DNA of 64,000 nt, from contig DASRFJ010000266.1 of NCBI GenBank assembly GCA_035651595.1, positions 8,348-72,347 of the forward strand, read 5' to 3'. Made by a program: the position numbers and the translations under genes. The notes beneath the pieces are model-generated. The model worked only from the letters and a program-made list of their open reading frames with translations, was not told the DNA's origin and did no database searches. Below are positions 33,461-42,227 of the stretch, one piece after another. How positions within the stretch are numbered: position 1 is the stretch's first letter; the number at the start of each line of letters is the position of its first letter. This stretch comes from JAFARZ01 sp035651595. GTDB lineage: Bacteria > Actinomycetota > Actinomycetes > Streptosporangiales > Streptosporangiaceae.

Positions 33461-33478
33461 ACTAGCCGGTTGGCTAGT
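33461..33478. promoter_or_regulatory. Palindromic operator before secreted lipase
   Basis: ACTAGCC-GGTT-GGCTAGT is a perfect dyad with 7-bp arms about 45 bp upstream of the lipase start and just behind the divergent kinase gene. The shape fits a TetR-type operator. No matching regulator gene is adjacent. Confidence 0.55.
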
Positions 33479-33520
33479 AACGGCCGCGCCCATTTCCCCG
33501 GACTCCCCACCGGAGGCAGC

Positions 33521-34807
33521 ATGCGCAAGCTCATCAGCAGGCTATCCACCTTCCTCCTGGCGCCGGCGGGCGCCGCGCTTGCGCTCGCGACGGCGATGCC
33601 CGCCACGCAGGCACTCGCGCAAGCCCCAGTTCCGCCGTCGCAGGACCCGTTCTACACCTACTCAGGAGCCACTCCGCTCGGCCAGATCGCCCCGGGAACG
33701 GTGCTCGCCAAGCGGAGCATCAGCGTCACGATCGCCAGCCTCTCCGTGCCGGTGTCCGCCGAGCAGCTGCTGTACCGCACGACCGGCGAGCAGGGCCAGG
33801 CCACCGCCACGGTCACCACGGTGATCCGTCCGCTGCTCTCACTCGGCAGCCCGCGAATCGTCTCGTTCCAGACCGCGTATGACGCGCTCGGCTCGCAATG
33901 CGATCCGTCGTACACCCTCCAAGGCGGCAATTCCGGTGACACGGTCGCCCAGGCCGAAGCCGCCGAGATCGCCGTCTACGTGGTGGCCGGGTTCACCGTG
34001 ACCGTGCCCGACTACGAGGGCGAGAACCTCGACTGGGGCGCCGGCCAGGAGTCCGGCTACGGCACGCTGGACGCGATCCGCGCGACCGAGAGCTACCTGC
34101 ACGCCGGCAGCGGCACCAAGGCCGGCATGCTCGGGTACTCCGGCGGGGCGATCGCCACGGAGTGGGCCAGCGAGCTCGCGCCGTCGTACGCGCCGAGCCT
34201 GCACATCGTCGGCGCGGCGGCTGGCGGCGTGCCGGTGGACTTCGCGCACAACCTCACCTATATCAATGGCGACCAGGACTGGGCCGGTGTCATCCCCGCG
34301 GTGCTCGTCTCGCTGGGCCGCGCGTTCGGGGTAGACCTCACTCCTTATCTGTCCGCCTATGGGCAGCAGGTCACGAGCCAGGTGTCCGGCGAGTGCATCG
34401 CGTCGTTCGCCGCCTCCTATCCCGGCCTGACCATCCAGCAACTGCTCGGCGCGCAGTACCAGAACCCGTTCACGATCCCGGTCCTGGTCACGATCCTGAA
34501 CAAGCTGATCATGGGCACCGGCGGGACTCCGGCCGAGCCCGTCCTGCTCGGCGTCGGCAACGCGGACGGCACCGGTGACGGGATCATGATCGCCGGAGAC
34601 GTCGAAGCGCTGGCGCACGAGTACTGCCAGCGCGGCGTGCCGGTCAGCTTCGACGTGTACCCCCTGCTCCAGCACACGCCCGCGGCGGTGCCGTTCGAGA
34701 CGCACGCGCTCACGTTCCTCGAGGGCCTGTTCGCCGGTTCGGCGGCCCCGAACGGCTGCTCGGCGATCGGCACGGGCAACTCGCTCGCCCCTCTCCCGCA
34801 GCCATAA
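33521..34807 (+). CDS. Secreted lipase (LIP family)
   Basis: ATG 33521 follows GGAGGCAGC. The 428-residue product begins with a signal peptide (RKLISRLSTFLLAPAGAALALATAMPATQALA). It then shows the secretory-lipase pattern: SFQTAYDALGSQCDPSYTLQGG, VVAGFTVTVPDYEG, the nucleophile elbow GYSGGAIATEW (Ser near residue 206), GVGNADGTGDGIMIAGDVEALAHEYCQRGVPV (Asp region) and YPLLQHTPAA (His region). It should be an extracellular alpha/beta-hydrolase acting on lipids or esters. Confidence 0.85.
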   Translation: MRKLISRLSTFLLAPAGAALALATAMPATQALAQAPVPPSQDPFYTYSGATPLGQIAPGTVLAKRSISVTIASLSVPVSAEQLLYRTTGEQGQATATVTTVIRPLLSLGSPRIVSFQTAYDALGSQCDPSYTLQGGNSGDTVAQAEAAEIAVYVVAGFTVTVPDYEGENLDWGAGQESGYGTLDAIRATESYLHAGSGTKAGMLGYSGGAIATEWASELAPSYAPSLHIVGAAAGGVPVDFAHNLTYINGDQDWAGVIPAVLVSLGRAFGVDLTPYLSAYGQQVTSQVSGECIASFAASYPGLTIQQLLGAQYQNPFTIPVLVTILNKLIMGTGGTPAEPVLLGVGNADGTGDGIMIAGDVEALAHEYCQRGVPVSFDVYPLLQHTPAAVPFETHALTFLEGLFAGSAAPNGCSAIGTGNSLAPLPQP

Positions 34808-34954
34808 CGCCTCCCGCAGCACATTAACCTCATAGGCCGCCACAATTACCCAACCAAGCACAAGTAAGTGCAATTGCTGACAACCAAGCATGTATCTGGC
34901 GCGTCAATGTCATGGCGGCGTCAGACCGACCGCTCCCGGCCTGAACCGCTGCAG

Positions 34955-34971
34955 CCGTACGCAGGGTACGG
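34955..34971 (+). promoter_or_regulatory. Leader hairpin before secreted protein
   Basis: CCGTAC-GCAGG-GTACGG lies about 25 bp upstream of the ATG at 34998, in front of the GAGGAGGG ribosome binding site. It is a similar arrangement to the hairpin before 17882. Confidence 0.35.
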
Positions 34972-34997
34972 ATGCGCGTCGAGGAGGGACGCCCTAT

Positions 34998-35681
34998 ATG
35001 TCAATGAAGAAGAGAATCGCCGCATCGGCGGCAGCCGTGGCTCTCGTCAGCGGCCTCGGTATCGCTGGCGCGTCCGCGGCCAGCGCGGCCACGCCGTCAT
35101 GCGGCCCGACCTGTGTCAACATCTTCAGCCCGGTTTTCGGCAACCACAAGCACCCCAACTTCATCGTCGACGTCTTCAAGCAGGGCCAAGCCGTCGGCCA
35201 GCCGATCATCCTGTTCCGTGCCAGCAACAGCGACCCGGCGGAGGACTTCACCTACTCCGCGCAGGGCACCGTGGGAGACTTCTTCGCGGCCGGCTTGGTC
35301 AGTGCCGCGCTGAACCTGCACTACCACGCGTTCCAGGCGTACGAAGTCGAGTACTCGCCCTTCGGCGCGGACACCGGCCTGTGCGTGGGCGTCGGCTCGA
35401 CTCCGGTCAACGGCACCCGGGTCACGCTCCAGCCGTGCGGTGTGAGCGCTCGCACCATCTGGGTCATCGACAAGTTTGACGTCACCAAGAACGGCTACGC
35501 GCCGCTCATCAACGGGGCGGACACGAACTTCTCGCATCCGTTCGTGCTCACCTACCCGCAGGACTCGTTCCCGACCGACATGCCGCGGCCGGTACTGATC
35601 ACCGAGAACCTGCAGAAGTTCTCCAACGGCTCGGTCAACGACCGTCAGCTGTGGAGCGCTAAGCTCGGCTCCGTCTTCTAG
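34998..35681 (+). CDS. Secreted protein of unknown function
   Basis: The 227-residue product has a clear signal peptide (KKRIAASAAAVALVSGLGIAGASAASAAT, cleavage about residue 31), then a beta-rich domain with four cysteines (CGPTC at the start; LCVGVG and LQPCGV later). I do not recognise the family. The text FRASNSDPAEDFTY and GTRVTLQPCGVSARTIWVI resemble RICIN- or lectin-like loops but are not convincing. It is an independent transcription unit with its own terminator. Confidence 0.65.
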   Translation: MSMKKRIAASAAAVALVSGLGIAGASAASAATPSCGPTCVNIFSPVFGNHKHPNFIVDVFKQGQAVGQPIILFRASNSDPAEDFTYSAQGTVGDFFAAGLVSAALNLHYHAFQAYEVEYSPFGADTGLCVGVGSTPVNGTRVTLQPCGVSARTIWVIDKFDVTKNGYAPLINGADTNFSHPFVLTYPQDSFPTDMPRPVLITENLQKFSNGSVNDRQLWSAKLGSVF

Positions 35682-35696
35682 CCCAAGCCCCAGCTC

Positions 35697-35731
35697 AGTG
35701 GTCCCCCGGGCGTTTAGCCCGGGGGACCACT
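35697..35731 (+). terminator. Perfect 15-bp hairpin terminator
   Basis: AGTGGTCCCCCGGGC and its exact complement are separated by GTTTA, 16 bases after the stop of the secreted protein. There is no T-run. Confidence 0.8.
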
Positions 35732-35751
35732 CATGTCATACGGTGTCACAC

Positions 35752-36147
35752 GTGACCGTGAACCTGATCCGCGCACCGCGGCTTGACCCTGGTGTCCCCT
35801 ACGCATACGCGGCGGTCGCGCCGCCGGGCTCGCTGATCTTCACCGCGGGCGCCTGCCCGATCGACTCCGACGGCAACGTGGTCGGCGTCGGCGACGTGAC
35901 TCGCCAGGCTGAGCAGGTGATGGCGAACCTGACCGAGGCACTCGCCGCCGCTGGCTGCGGCCTGACCGACGTGCTGAAGACCACCGTGTACGTGGCGTCC
36001 AGCGAGCACGACGACCTGCTCGCCGCGTGGGAAGTGGTCAGCACCAGCTTCGGCGACCACGACGCGCCGAGCACGCTGCTCGGCGTCGCCCTGCTCGGCT
36101 ACACCGGCCAGCTCGTCGAAGTAGAAGCCGTCGCCGCCGCCCGCTAG
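35752..36147 (+). CDS. RidA/YjgF-family enamine deaminase
   Basis: A protein of about 131 residues with the RidA pattern (APRLDPGVPYAYAAVAPPGSLIFTAGACPID, DVTRQAEQVMANLTEALAAAGCGLTDVLKTTVYVAS, LLGYTGQLVEVEAVA). RidA proteins hydrolyse reactive enamine/imine intermediates from PLP enzymes. The usual substrate-binding arginine near the C-terminus (IEVEAVA-type segment) is not visible, so it belongs to a divergent Rid subfamily. GTG 35752 or 35758 is the start. Confidence 0.8.
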   Translation: MTVNLIRAPRLDPGVPYAYAAVAPPGSLIFTAGACPIDSDGNVVGVGDVTRQAEQVMANLTEALAAAGCGLTDVLKTTVYVASSEHDDLLAAWEVVSTSFGDHDAPSTLLGVALLGYTGQLVEVEAVAAAR

Positions 36148-36338
36148 CTCATCGCCTGCCGCCCCTGGCGGAGCGACCCCGCCTGACCCGCTGCGCCGCC
36201 CGCCCGCCTGCCTGCCGACCCGCCCGCCTGCCTGCCGACCCGCGCGCCGGGCGGCGGACCGACCCGCCCGCCCGCCGGGCGGCGGACAAATCAGCATATT
36301 TCCGGATTTGCCCGCCCGGCGGCAGGTGCCCGGCAATC

Positions 36339-36385
36339 ATTGCGGACACTTACCCCCCCGAACTGGGGGGGTAACTGTCCGCAAT
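36339..36385. repeat. Solo 47-bp palindrome (repeat family, copy 2)
   Basis: Same 21-bp arms and GAACT spacer as copy 1, with one mismatch in the right arm (GTAACTG). The following ~30 bases (AATCTGGCACGCCTGACGGC) match the right shoulder after 55903 and, less well, after copies A and B. Confidence 0.9.
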
Positions 36386-36506
36386 AATCTGGCACGCCTG
36401 ACGGCGCGGCCAGATTGGGCTGGATGTCCGGTTTGCGGCAGGCGGCGGGGCGGGTGGACGGTGGCAGGGCCCGGCCCGAAGAGCACTCTCGTGCTTGACC
36501 GGTCGC

Positions 36507-36524
36507 ACTAGAACCTGTTCTAGT
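36507..36524. promoter_or_regulatory. KstR-type operator
   Basis: ACTAGAAC-CT-GTTCTAGT is a perfect palindrome that fits the published KstR consensus TnnAACnnGTTnnA. KstR is the TetR repressor of the cholesterol regulon in mycobacteria and rhodococci. It lies 6 bases before the ATG at 36531 and 10 bp after TTGACC, so bound protein would cover the promoter. Confidence 0.75.
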
Positions 36525-36530
36525 TATGGC

Positions 36531-36944
36531 ATGACGCAGACCACTGTGACGACGCGTGACCTGGCACGACGCTCGCAAGCGGCGGCCGGCGCGAAGGACC
36601 GCGAGACCTGGCTGAGCCTGTTCACGCCGGACGCCGTCGTGGCCGACCCGATCGGCCCCTCCCCCTTCGACCCGGACGGCACCGGGCACCACGGCACCAC
36701 GGCCATCGAGGCGTTCTACGACAACGTCATCGACCAAGCCGAACGCATCGACTTCGAGATCGAGCACTCCTACCTGTGCGGCGACGAGGTCGCCGACGTG
36801 GGCACGATCCGCACCACGCTGGCCGGCGGCACGCACGTCGCGGTCGTGCACGGAGTCTTCACCTACCGCGGCAACGGGAACGGCCAACTGACCGCGCTCC
36901 GCGCGTACTGGCAACTCGACTCCGTCGAGATCGTCGAGGCCTAG
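36531..36944 (+). CDS. NTF2/ketosteroid-isomerase-like protein
   Basis: This 137-residue NTF2-fold protein has AAGAKDRETWLSLFTPDAVVADPIGPSPFDPDGTGHHGTTAIEAFYDNV, then LTALRAYWQLDSVEIVEA. It resembles nuclear transport factor 2/SnoaL-like and steroid delta-isomerase proteins. The catalytic Asp/Tyr set of true ketosteroid isomerases was not mapped. A KstR-type operator directly in front links it to steroid metabolism. The start ATG 36531 is chosen because the longer frame would run through the operator. Confidence 0.75.
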   Translation: MTQTTVTTRDLARRSQAAAGAKDRETWLSLFTPDAVVADPIGPSPFDPDGTGHHGTTAIEAFYDNVIDQAERIDFEIEHSYLCGDEVADVGTIRTTLAGGTHVAVVHGVFTYRGNGNGQLTALRAYWQLDSVEIVEA

Positions 36945-37109
36945 TCCCGTCGGCGCCACAGGGGGTACGTGGCCCCCCAACCCCCTCCGTCCCGTCCGGC
37001 AAGGAGGTGCGTGGCCCACGAGCCCCCCTCTAGGGCGCGTCGGGGGCCACGCTCCCCTGCGGGGCGGGGCGGGGCGGGGCGGACGGGGCGGGGCGGAACA
37101 GCCAATCGG

Positions 37110-37127
37110 ACCAAGCGCTTGCTTGGT
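37110..37127. promoter_or_regulatory. KstR2-type operator
   Basis: ACCAAGCGCTTGCT (37110-37123) fits the KstR2 consensus AnCAAGnnCTTGnT exactly, with an additional inverted arm GCTTGGT ending at 37127. KstR2 represses late (C/D ring) cholesterol catabolism genes, and related TetR regulators of acyl-CoA metabolism use similar sites. It lies 27 bp before the hydratase start. Confidence 0.65.
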
Positions 37128-37153
37128 GGCGACCCGCCCAGTACGTTAGGCGG

Positions 37154-37933
37154 GTGGACCAGCGGACGCGGGAGGAGATCGCCGCCGAACTGCTTGCCGC
37201 GTACGCCAGCCGGGTGCCCGTCGAGCCGCTGATCAGCCGGTACCACGACCTCACGCTCGAGGACGCGTACCAGATCCAGCTCATCCAGGTGCAGCACTGG
37301 CGAAACAACGGAGCAAACGTCAAAGGCCACAAGGTCGGCCTCACGTCGGCCGCGATGCAGAAGCAGATGGGGGTGAACTCCCCCGACTTCGGCCACCTGC
37401 TCGACCGCATGTTCTGGCTGGAGCACGAACCCATCCCCGCGGAACGGTTCCTCCAGCCACGGGCCGAGCCGGAAACGGCGTTCGTGCTCAAGCACCCGCT
37501 CAAGGGCCCCGGCGTGACGGTAGCGGACGCGATACAAGCGGTCGACTGCGTGCTCCCGGCGCTGGAACTGATCGACTCGCGGATCAGGGACTGGAAGATC
37601 GGGCTGGCCGACACGATCGCGGACAACGCCTCGTCCGGCGGCGTCGTGCTGGGCAGCAAACCGACCCCGCTGAGCCAGACCGACCTGCGGCTGGCCGGCT
37701 GCAACCTGTACCGGAACGGCACGCTGTCCGGGACCGGCGCGGGCGGCGCGGTGCTCGGCTCGCCGCTGTCGTCGCTGGTCTGGCTCGCGAACACGCTCGG
37801 CGCGCGCGGCGTGACCCTCGAGGGCGTGGTGCTGCCCGGCTCGATCACCGCGTCGATCCCGGTCCAGGCCGGCGACACGGTGACCGCCACGTTCGCCGGC
37901 CTCGGCAGCGTCACCGCGCGATTCGTCCCGTAA
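37154..37933 (+). CDS. hsaE: 2-hydroxypenta-2,4-dienoate hydratase (HsaE/MhpD type)
   Basis: This 259-residue protein has the hydratase signature: GHKVGLTSAAMQKQMGVNSPDFGHLLDRM, PRAEPETAFVLKHPLKGPG, CVLPALELIDSRIRDWKIGLADTIADNASSGGVVLG. It adds water to 2-hydroxy-2,4-dienoates after ring meta-cleavage, giving 4-hydroxy-2-oxoacids. It is first of a set whose order (hydratase, aldehyde dehydrogenase, aldolase) matches the steroid operon hsaE-hsaG-hsaF. The KstR/KstR2-like operators favour a steroid over a simple aromatic role. The GTG start lies close to the operator. Confidence 0.85.
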   Translation: MDQRTREEIAAELLAAYASRVPVEPLISRYHDLTLEDAYQIQLIQVQHWRNNGANVKGHKVGLTSAAMQKQMGVNSPDFGHLLDRMFWLEHEPIPAERFLQPRAEPETAFVLKHPLKGPGVTVADAIQAVDCVLPALELIDSRIRDWKIGLADTIADNASSGGVVLGSKPTPLSQTDLRLAGCNLYRNGTLSGTGAGGAVLGSPLSSLVWLANTLGARGVTLEGVVLPGSITASIPVQAGDTVTATFAGLGSVTARFVP

Positions 37934-37946
37934 GGAGAGCGCCACC

Positions 37947-38834
37947 TTGAAGACAGCCGCGATCGTCGGACCCGGCAACATCGGCACCGACCTGCTCGCC
38001 AAGCTGCAACGCAGCGAACACGTCGAGGTCCGCTACATGGTCGGCGTGGTCCCCGACTCCGACGGCCTCAACAGAGCCGAAAACCTGGGCCTGGAAACCA
38101 GCGCGAACGGAGTGGACTGGCTCCTCGCGCGCCCCGAGCTTCCCGACCTGGTCTTCGAGGCCACGTCCGCCAGGGCGCACATCGCCAACGCTCCCCGGTA
38201 CGAACAGGCCGGCATCCAGGCGATCGACCTGACCCCGGCCGCGGTCGGCCCGCTGGTCTGCCCGCCGGTCAACCTGCACGAGCATCTCACCGCCCCGAAC
38301 CTCAACATGACCACGTGCGGCGGCCAGGCGACGATCCCCATCGTCGCCGCCGTCGCCAAGGTCACACAAGTGCCGTACGCGGAGATCGTCGCGTCGGTCG
38401 CGTCCAAGTCGGCCGGGCCGGGCACCCGGGCGAACATCGACGAGTTCACCGTCACGACCGCACGCGCGGTGGAGACGATCGGCGGCGCGAAGCGCGGCAA
38501 GGCGATCATCATCCTGAACCCGGTCGAGCCGCCGATGATCATGCGCGACACGGTCTTCTGCGCGATAGCGCCGGACGCCGACCAGGACGCGATCACCGCG
38601 TCGATCGAGGCGATGGTCGCGTCGGTCGCCCGGTACGTGCCCGGCTACACGTTGCGCGCCGAGCCGCAGTACGACCCGCCGTCGGACGACTGGCACGGCC
38701 AGGCCCGGGTCGCGGTGTTCCTCGAGGTCCGCGGCAACGGCGACTACCTGCCGGAATGGGCGGGGAACCTGGACATCATGACGGCTGCGGCCGCTCGGGT
38801 CGGCGAGCTTCTAGGACAAACCCATGACTCCTAA
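37947..38834 (+). CDS. hsaG: Acylating acetaldehyde/propionaldehyde dehydrogenase (HsaG/MhpF type)
   Basis: This 295-residue protein starts at TTG 37947 behind GGAGAGCG. It has an N-terminal Rossmann motif AIVGPGNIGTDL, the catalytic Cys in NMTTCGGQATIPIVAAV (~residue 126), KSAGPGTRANIDEFT and EPPMIMRDTVFC. It converts the aldehyde released by the aldolase to an acyl-CoA, using NAD and CoA within a channelled complex. Its 3' end overlaps the aldolase start by 11 nt, consistent with the obligate complex. Confidence 0.9.
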   Translation: MKTAAIVGPGNIGTDLLAKLQRSEHVEVRYMVGVVPDSDGLNRAENLGLETSANGVDWLLARPELPDLVFEATSARAHIANAPRYEQAGIQAIDLTPAAVGPLVCPPVNLHEHLTAPNLNMTTCGGQATIPIVAAVAKVTQVPYAEIVASVASKSAGPGTRANIDEFTVTTARAVETIGGAKRGKAIIILNPVEPPMIMRDTVFCAIAPDADQDAITASIEAMVASVARYVPGYTLRAEPQYDPPSDDWHGQARVAVFLEVRGNGDYLPEWAGNLDIMTAAAARVGELLGQTHDS

Positions 38835-39852
38835 CGACGTACGCATCACGGACTCGACACTGCGCGACGGGTCGCACGCTATCCGGCACACGTTCACCGA
38901 GGAGCAGGTGCGTGCCGTGGTCTCGGCGCTGGACGGCGCCGGCGTGGAGGTCATCGAGGTCACCCACGGGGACGGCCTGGGCGGGTCGTCGTTCAACTAC
39001 GGGTTCGCCGCGGTGGACGACATCACGCTGGTCCGCGCCGCGGTGGACGAGGCGACGCGCGCCAAGATCGCGGTGCTGCTGCTGCCCGGGCTGGGCACGG
39101 TCGCCGACCTGAAGGCCGCGGCGGACGCGGGCGCGTCGGTGGCCAGGATCGCCACGCACTGCACCGAGGCGGACGTGGCGATCCAGCACTTCGGCGCGGC
39201 GCGGGACCTGGGCATGGAGACGGTCGGGTTCCTGATGCTGGCGCACCGGCTGGACCCGGCCGGGATGGCCAGGCAGGCGCGGATCATGGTGGACGCCGGC
39301 GCGCAGTGCGTGTACGTCACCGACTCGGCCGGCGCGCTGGTGCTTGCCGAAGCGCAGGACCGGGTTTCTGCCCTCGTCGCCGAGATCGGCGCGCAGGCGG
39401 AGGTCGGGTTTCACGGGCACCAGAACTTGTCGCTCGGCATCGCGAACTCGGTGCTCGCGGTCAACGCCGGCGCGCGGCAGGTGGACGGCGCGCTGTGCGC
39501 GCTGGGCGCCGGGGCGGGCAACTCCCCCACCGAGGTGCTCGCCGCGACGTTCGACCGGCTCGGCATCAGCACCGGGATCGACGTGCAAGGTGTGCTTGCC
39601 GCCGCCGAGGACGTGCTCCGCCCGCTGATCCCGAAGCTGCCGTCGATGGACCGGTCCTCGGTCGTGCAAGGCTACGCGGGCGTGTACTCCTCGTTCCTGC
39701 TGCACGCCCAGCGCGCGGCCGAACGCTACGGGGTGCCCGCCCACGCGATCTTGACCAAGGTCGGCGAGGCCGGTTACGTCGGCGGCCAGGAAGACATGAT
39801 CATCGACGTCGCGCTGAGCCTGCGCGACGAGCTGGAGCGGGCCGGGCGATGA
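38824..39852 (+). CDS. hsaF: 4-hydroxy-2-oxovalerate/-hexanoate aldolase (HsaF/MhpE type)
   Basis: This 342-residue DRE-TIM metallolyase has VRITDSTLRDGSHAIRHTFT (metal-binding Asp and catalytic Arg), VEVIEVTHGDGLGGSSFNYG and EVGFHGHQNLSLGIANS (HxH metal ligands). It splits 4-hydroxy-2-oxoacids to pyruvate and an aldehyde that is passed directly to the dehydrogenase. The C-terminal communication domain is present. It overlaps both neighbours (11 nt and ATGA), so the genes are tightly coupled. Confidence 0.9.
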   Translation: MTPNDVRITDSTLRDGSHAIRHTFTEEQVRAVVSALDGAGVEVIEVTHGDGLGGSSFNYGFAAVDDITLVRAAVDEATRAKIAVLLLPGLGTVADLKAAADAGASVARIATHCTEADVAIQHFGAARDLGMETVGFLMLAHRLDPAGMARQARIMVDAGAQCVYVTDSAGALVLAEAQDRVSALVAEIGAQAEVGFHGHQNLSLGIANSVLAVNAGARQVDGALCALGAGAGNSPTEVLAATFDRLGISTGIDVQGVLAAAEDVLRPLIPKLPSMDRSSVVQGYAGVYSSFLLHAQRAAERYGVPAHAILTKVGEAGYVGGQEDMIIDVALSLRDELERAGR

Positions 39853-40607
39853 GCTGGACGGTGGAGCGGATGGCGGTGGGCCTGCTGGACGCCGCCGACT
39901 CAGGTGCCGGACTCGCCCCGCTCACCGCGCAGTGGCCGGAACTCGATGTGGTCACCGCGTATGTGATACAAGACGAACTGCTGCGGCTGCGGCTGGACCG
40001 CGGCGAGCGGCTGGCCGGCGTCAAGCTCGAGCGCCTGGGCGCCGCGCCGCCGGTGACCGGCTGGCTGACCGATGCGATGGTGCTGCCGAGTGGCGGCGCG
40101 CGAGTGTCCAGGAAGGGGCTGATCCGGCCGGGCGCACAGCCGCAGATCGTGTTCCATGCCGGGTCGCGGCTGGCCGGCCCGGGTGTCACCGCGGCCGCCG
40201 CGATGGCCGCGGTCACGGCGGTGAGCTGCGGCATCGAGCTGATCGACAGCCGGTACAGCGGGACCGGCGCGCCCGCGCCGGCCGACGTCATCGCGGACAA
40301 CGCGTCGTCTGGCCGCTTCGCGACCGGCCCGGTCACGCGCCAGCCGAGCGCGGTGGACCTGGCGCTCGAGGCGTGCCTGCTGGACGTCGACGGCCAGGTG
40401 GTCGATTCGGCCACCGGCGCGGCCGTGTCCGGTCACCCGGCCGAGGCGCTCGCGTTCGCCGCCAACGAACTGGCACGGCGCGGGCTGGCCATCCAGCCCG
40501 GCTGGCTGGTGCTGACCGGCGGCATGACCGACCCGGTTCCCTGTCCGCCCGGCACCGCGGTGGCCGCCCACTTCACGTCGTTCGGCTCAGTGTTCCTGTC
40601 CCTTTGA
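39849..40607 (+). CDS. 2-keto-4-pentenoate hydratase/oxalocrotonate decarboxylase paralogue
   Basis: This 252-residue paralogue of the gene at 37154 has GVKLERLGAAPPVTGWLTDAMVLPSG, GAQPQIVFHAGSRLAGPG and CGIELIDSRYSGTGAPAPADVIADNASSGRF. It may be a second hydratase or a 2-oxo-3-hexenedioate decarboxylase (DmpH/XylI type). A decarboxylase would let the run process 4-oxalocrotonates as well. ATG 39849 overlaps the aldolase stop by 4 nt. Confidence 0.8.
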   Translation: MSWTVERMAVGLLDAADSGAGLAPLTAQWPELDVVTAYVIQDELLRLRLDRGERLAGVKLERLGAAPPVTGWLTDAMVLPSGGARVSRKGLIRPGAQPQIVFHAGSRLAGPGVTAAAAMAAVTAVSCGIELIDSRYSGTGAPAPADVIADNASSGRFATGPVTRQPSAVDLALEACLLDVDGQVVDSATGAAVSGHPAEALAFAANELARRGLAIQPGWLVLTGGMTDPVPCPPGTAVAAHFTSFGSVFLSL

Positions 40608-40673
40608 CGGCTGCCAAGCCGTTGCCAACCTGCCGCACAGTCCGAGCCAAGTCCGTGGACCGATGCTCGGCAT

Positions 40674-42224
40674 ATGTTCAGCAGCTCAGCACGCAAGCGC
40701 GGTCTTTACATCGGCATCGTGGCGGAGTCGGCCGCGATCAGCAACGGTGCCACGGTGCTCACCCTCGACCACGATCTGGATGTCCTGCCCGAAGCCGGAC
40801 GGCGGCTGACGGTTGCCGAGCTGGCCTACCACGTGGACGACCTGGCGGCCCGGCTGCGGGCGGCCGGCGTCCGGTCCGGCGAGCGCATCGTGATCTACAA
40901 GGCGAATAACTTCGACGTCTGGGTGCTCGCGTGCGCGGCGGCGCGCATCGGCGCGATTCCCGTCATGCTGTCGCATCACCTCGACGCCGCGACGATCGGC
41001 GCGTTGCTGGAGCGGCTGGATCAGCCGCATCTGCTCACCGACGAGCACAAGCTAGACGTGCTGGCCGAAGTACCGCTGGCCGTTCTGACCAAAACGGTGA
41101 TCACCGTCACCGCGCTCAGCGAGTTCGCCGGGTCACCGCGGGTCCGGCCGGTGTTCCAGGGGCTTGATGACCCCGCGATGATCACCCACACGTCCGGCAC
41201 CACCGGGGTGCCCAAGCTCGTCGTGCACACGCCCAGGACCATGCGCCTGCGGCTCCGGCCGCAGTTGTTCCTGCTCTGGTTCATGCGCAAGACCGAGACG
41301 GTCGCAATCCACGTGCCGTTCCTGCACTCGCGGAACTTCGCCGCGATGGCCATCTGCCTTTCGAAGGCGCTGCCGGTCCTGCTCGTGCGCGAGCCCGACC
41401 CGGATCACGTCGCCGAGTTCTTCGCCAAGCACCGGCCCGGGCTCATCGAGGCGCTGCCCAACTCGTTCATGGCCTGGGAAGAACTCGCCGGCGATCCGCG
41501 CAGGCCGTTCGCTTCGGTGAAGTACTTCAGCAGCACGTTCGACGCGATCCACCCCAGGACGATCCGCCGGCTGCTGGACTCCTCCGAGCGGCGAACGCCG
41601 ATGTTCTACCAGATCTACGGGCAAAGCGAGGTGGGACCGGCGATCGGCCGGCCGTACTTCCGCAGGTTCGCCAGGCCCACCGAAGGACGCTGCGTCGGTT
41701 ACCCGATGGCGGGCGGACCGCGAGTACGCGTGGTGAGCCGGGGCGGCCACCGGCCGTCCAAGGAGAATCCCGGCTTCATCGAGGTCAAGTGGGCCGGGAA
41801 CCTCAAGACCTACTTCGGCGAGCAGGACAAGTATCACGCGAACCTGCACGACGGCTGGTGGCGGATGGGCGACGTCGGCTACCACGGCAGGTTCGGCTGC
41901 CTGCACATGCTCGACCGGGAGGTGGACATGATCCCCGGGGTAAGCAGCACCCTCGAGATCGAGGATCTCGTGATGAACAGGCTGGCGGAGCTGAGCGAGC
42001 TTGTCGTGGTGCCGGGCCCGGCGTCGCAGGCCATACCGGTGATCTGCACCAGCAAGGACCAGCCGCTGGACCTTGACCGCTGGCGCGCGGCCGTCGCCGA
42101 GTTCCCCCAGCTCGCCGACCCGGTCCAGATCCCCCTGGCCCTGCTGCCCCGCACCGCCACGCTGAAGGCGCGCCGTATCGAACTGTCCCGCCGGCTCCCC
42201 GAACTGATGGCGCGGCAGGCCTGA
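40674..42224 (+). CDS. AMP-dependent acyl-CoA synthetase/ligase
   Basis: This 516-residue adenylate-forming enzyme has the phosphate-binding loop ITHTSGTTGVPKLVVHT (~residue 170), MFYQIYGQSEVGPAIGRPY (A5), DGWWRMGDVGYHGRFG (A7/A8) and a C-terminal segment PRTATLKARRIELSR containing the likely catalytic Lys. It activates an organic acid to its CoA ester. It lies 66 bp after the hydratase and 3 bp before the giant carboxylase, so the acyl-CoA it makes is probably the carboxylase's substrate. Confidence 0.85.
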   Translation: MFSSSARKRGLYIGIVAESAAISNGATVLTLDHDLDVLPEAGRRLTVAELAYHVDDLAARLRAAGVRSGERIVIYKANNFDVWVLACAAARIGAIPVMLSHHLDAATIGALLERLDQPHLLTDEHKLDVLAEVPLAVLTKTVITVTALSEFAGSPRVRPVFQGLDDPAMITHTSGTTGVPKLVVHTPRTMRLRLRPQLFLLWFMRKTETVAIHVPFLHSRNFAAMAICLSKALPVLLVREPDPDHVAEFFAKHRPGLIEALPNSFMAWEELAGDPRRPFASVKYFSSTFDAIHPRTIRRLLDSSERRTPMFYQIYGQSEVGPAIGRPYFRRFARPTEGRCVGYPMAGGPRVRVVSRGGHRPSKENPGFIEVKWAGNLKTYFGEQDKYHANLHDGWWRMGDVGYHGRFGCLHMLDREVDMIPGVSSTLEIEDLVMNRLAELSELVVVPGPASQAIPVICTSKDQPLDLDRWRAAVAEFPQLADPVQIPLALLPRTATLKARRIELSRRLPELMARQA

Positions 42225-42227
42225 GCC

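Larger units (their letters stand above)
36148..36530. other. Intergenic low-complexity region with palindrome and operator
   Basis: About 36180-36290 is a CCGCCCGCCTGCCTGCCGAC-type low-complexity repeat, followed by the palindromic element at 36339-36385 and its ~40-bp right shoulder, then the KstR-like operator at 36507-36524. No gene is supported. Confidence 0.6.
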
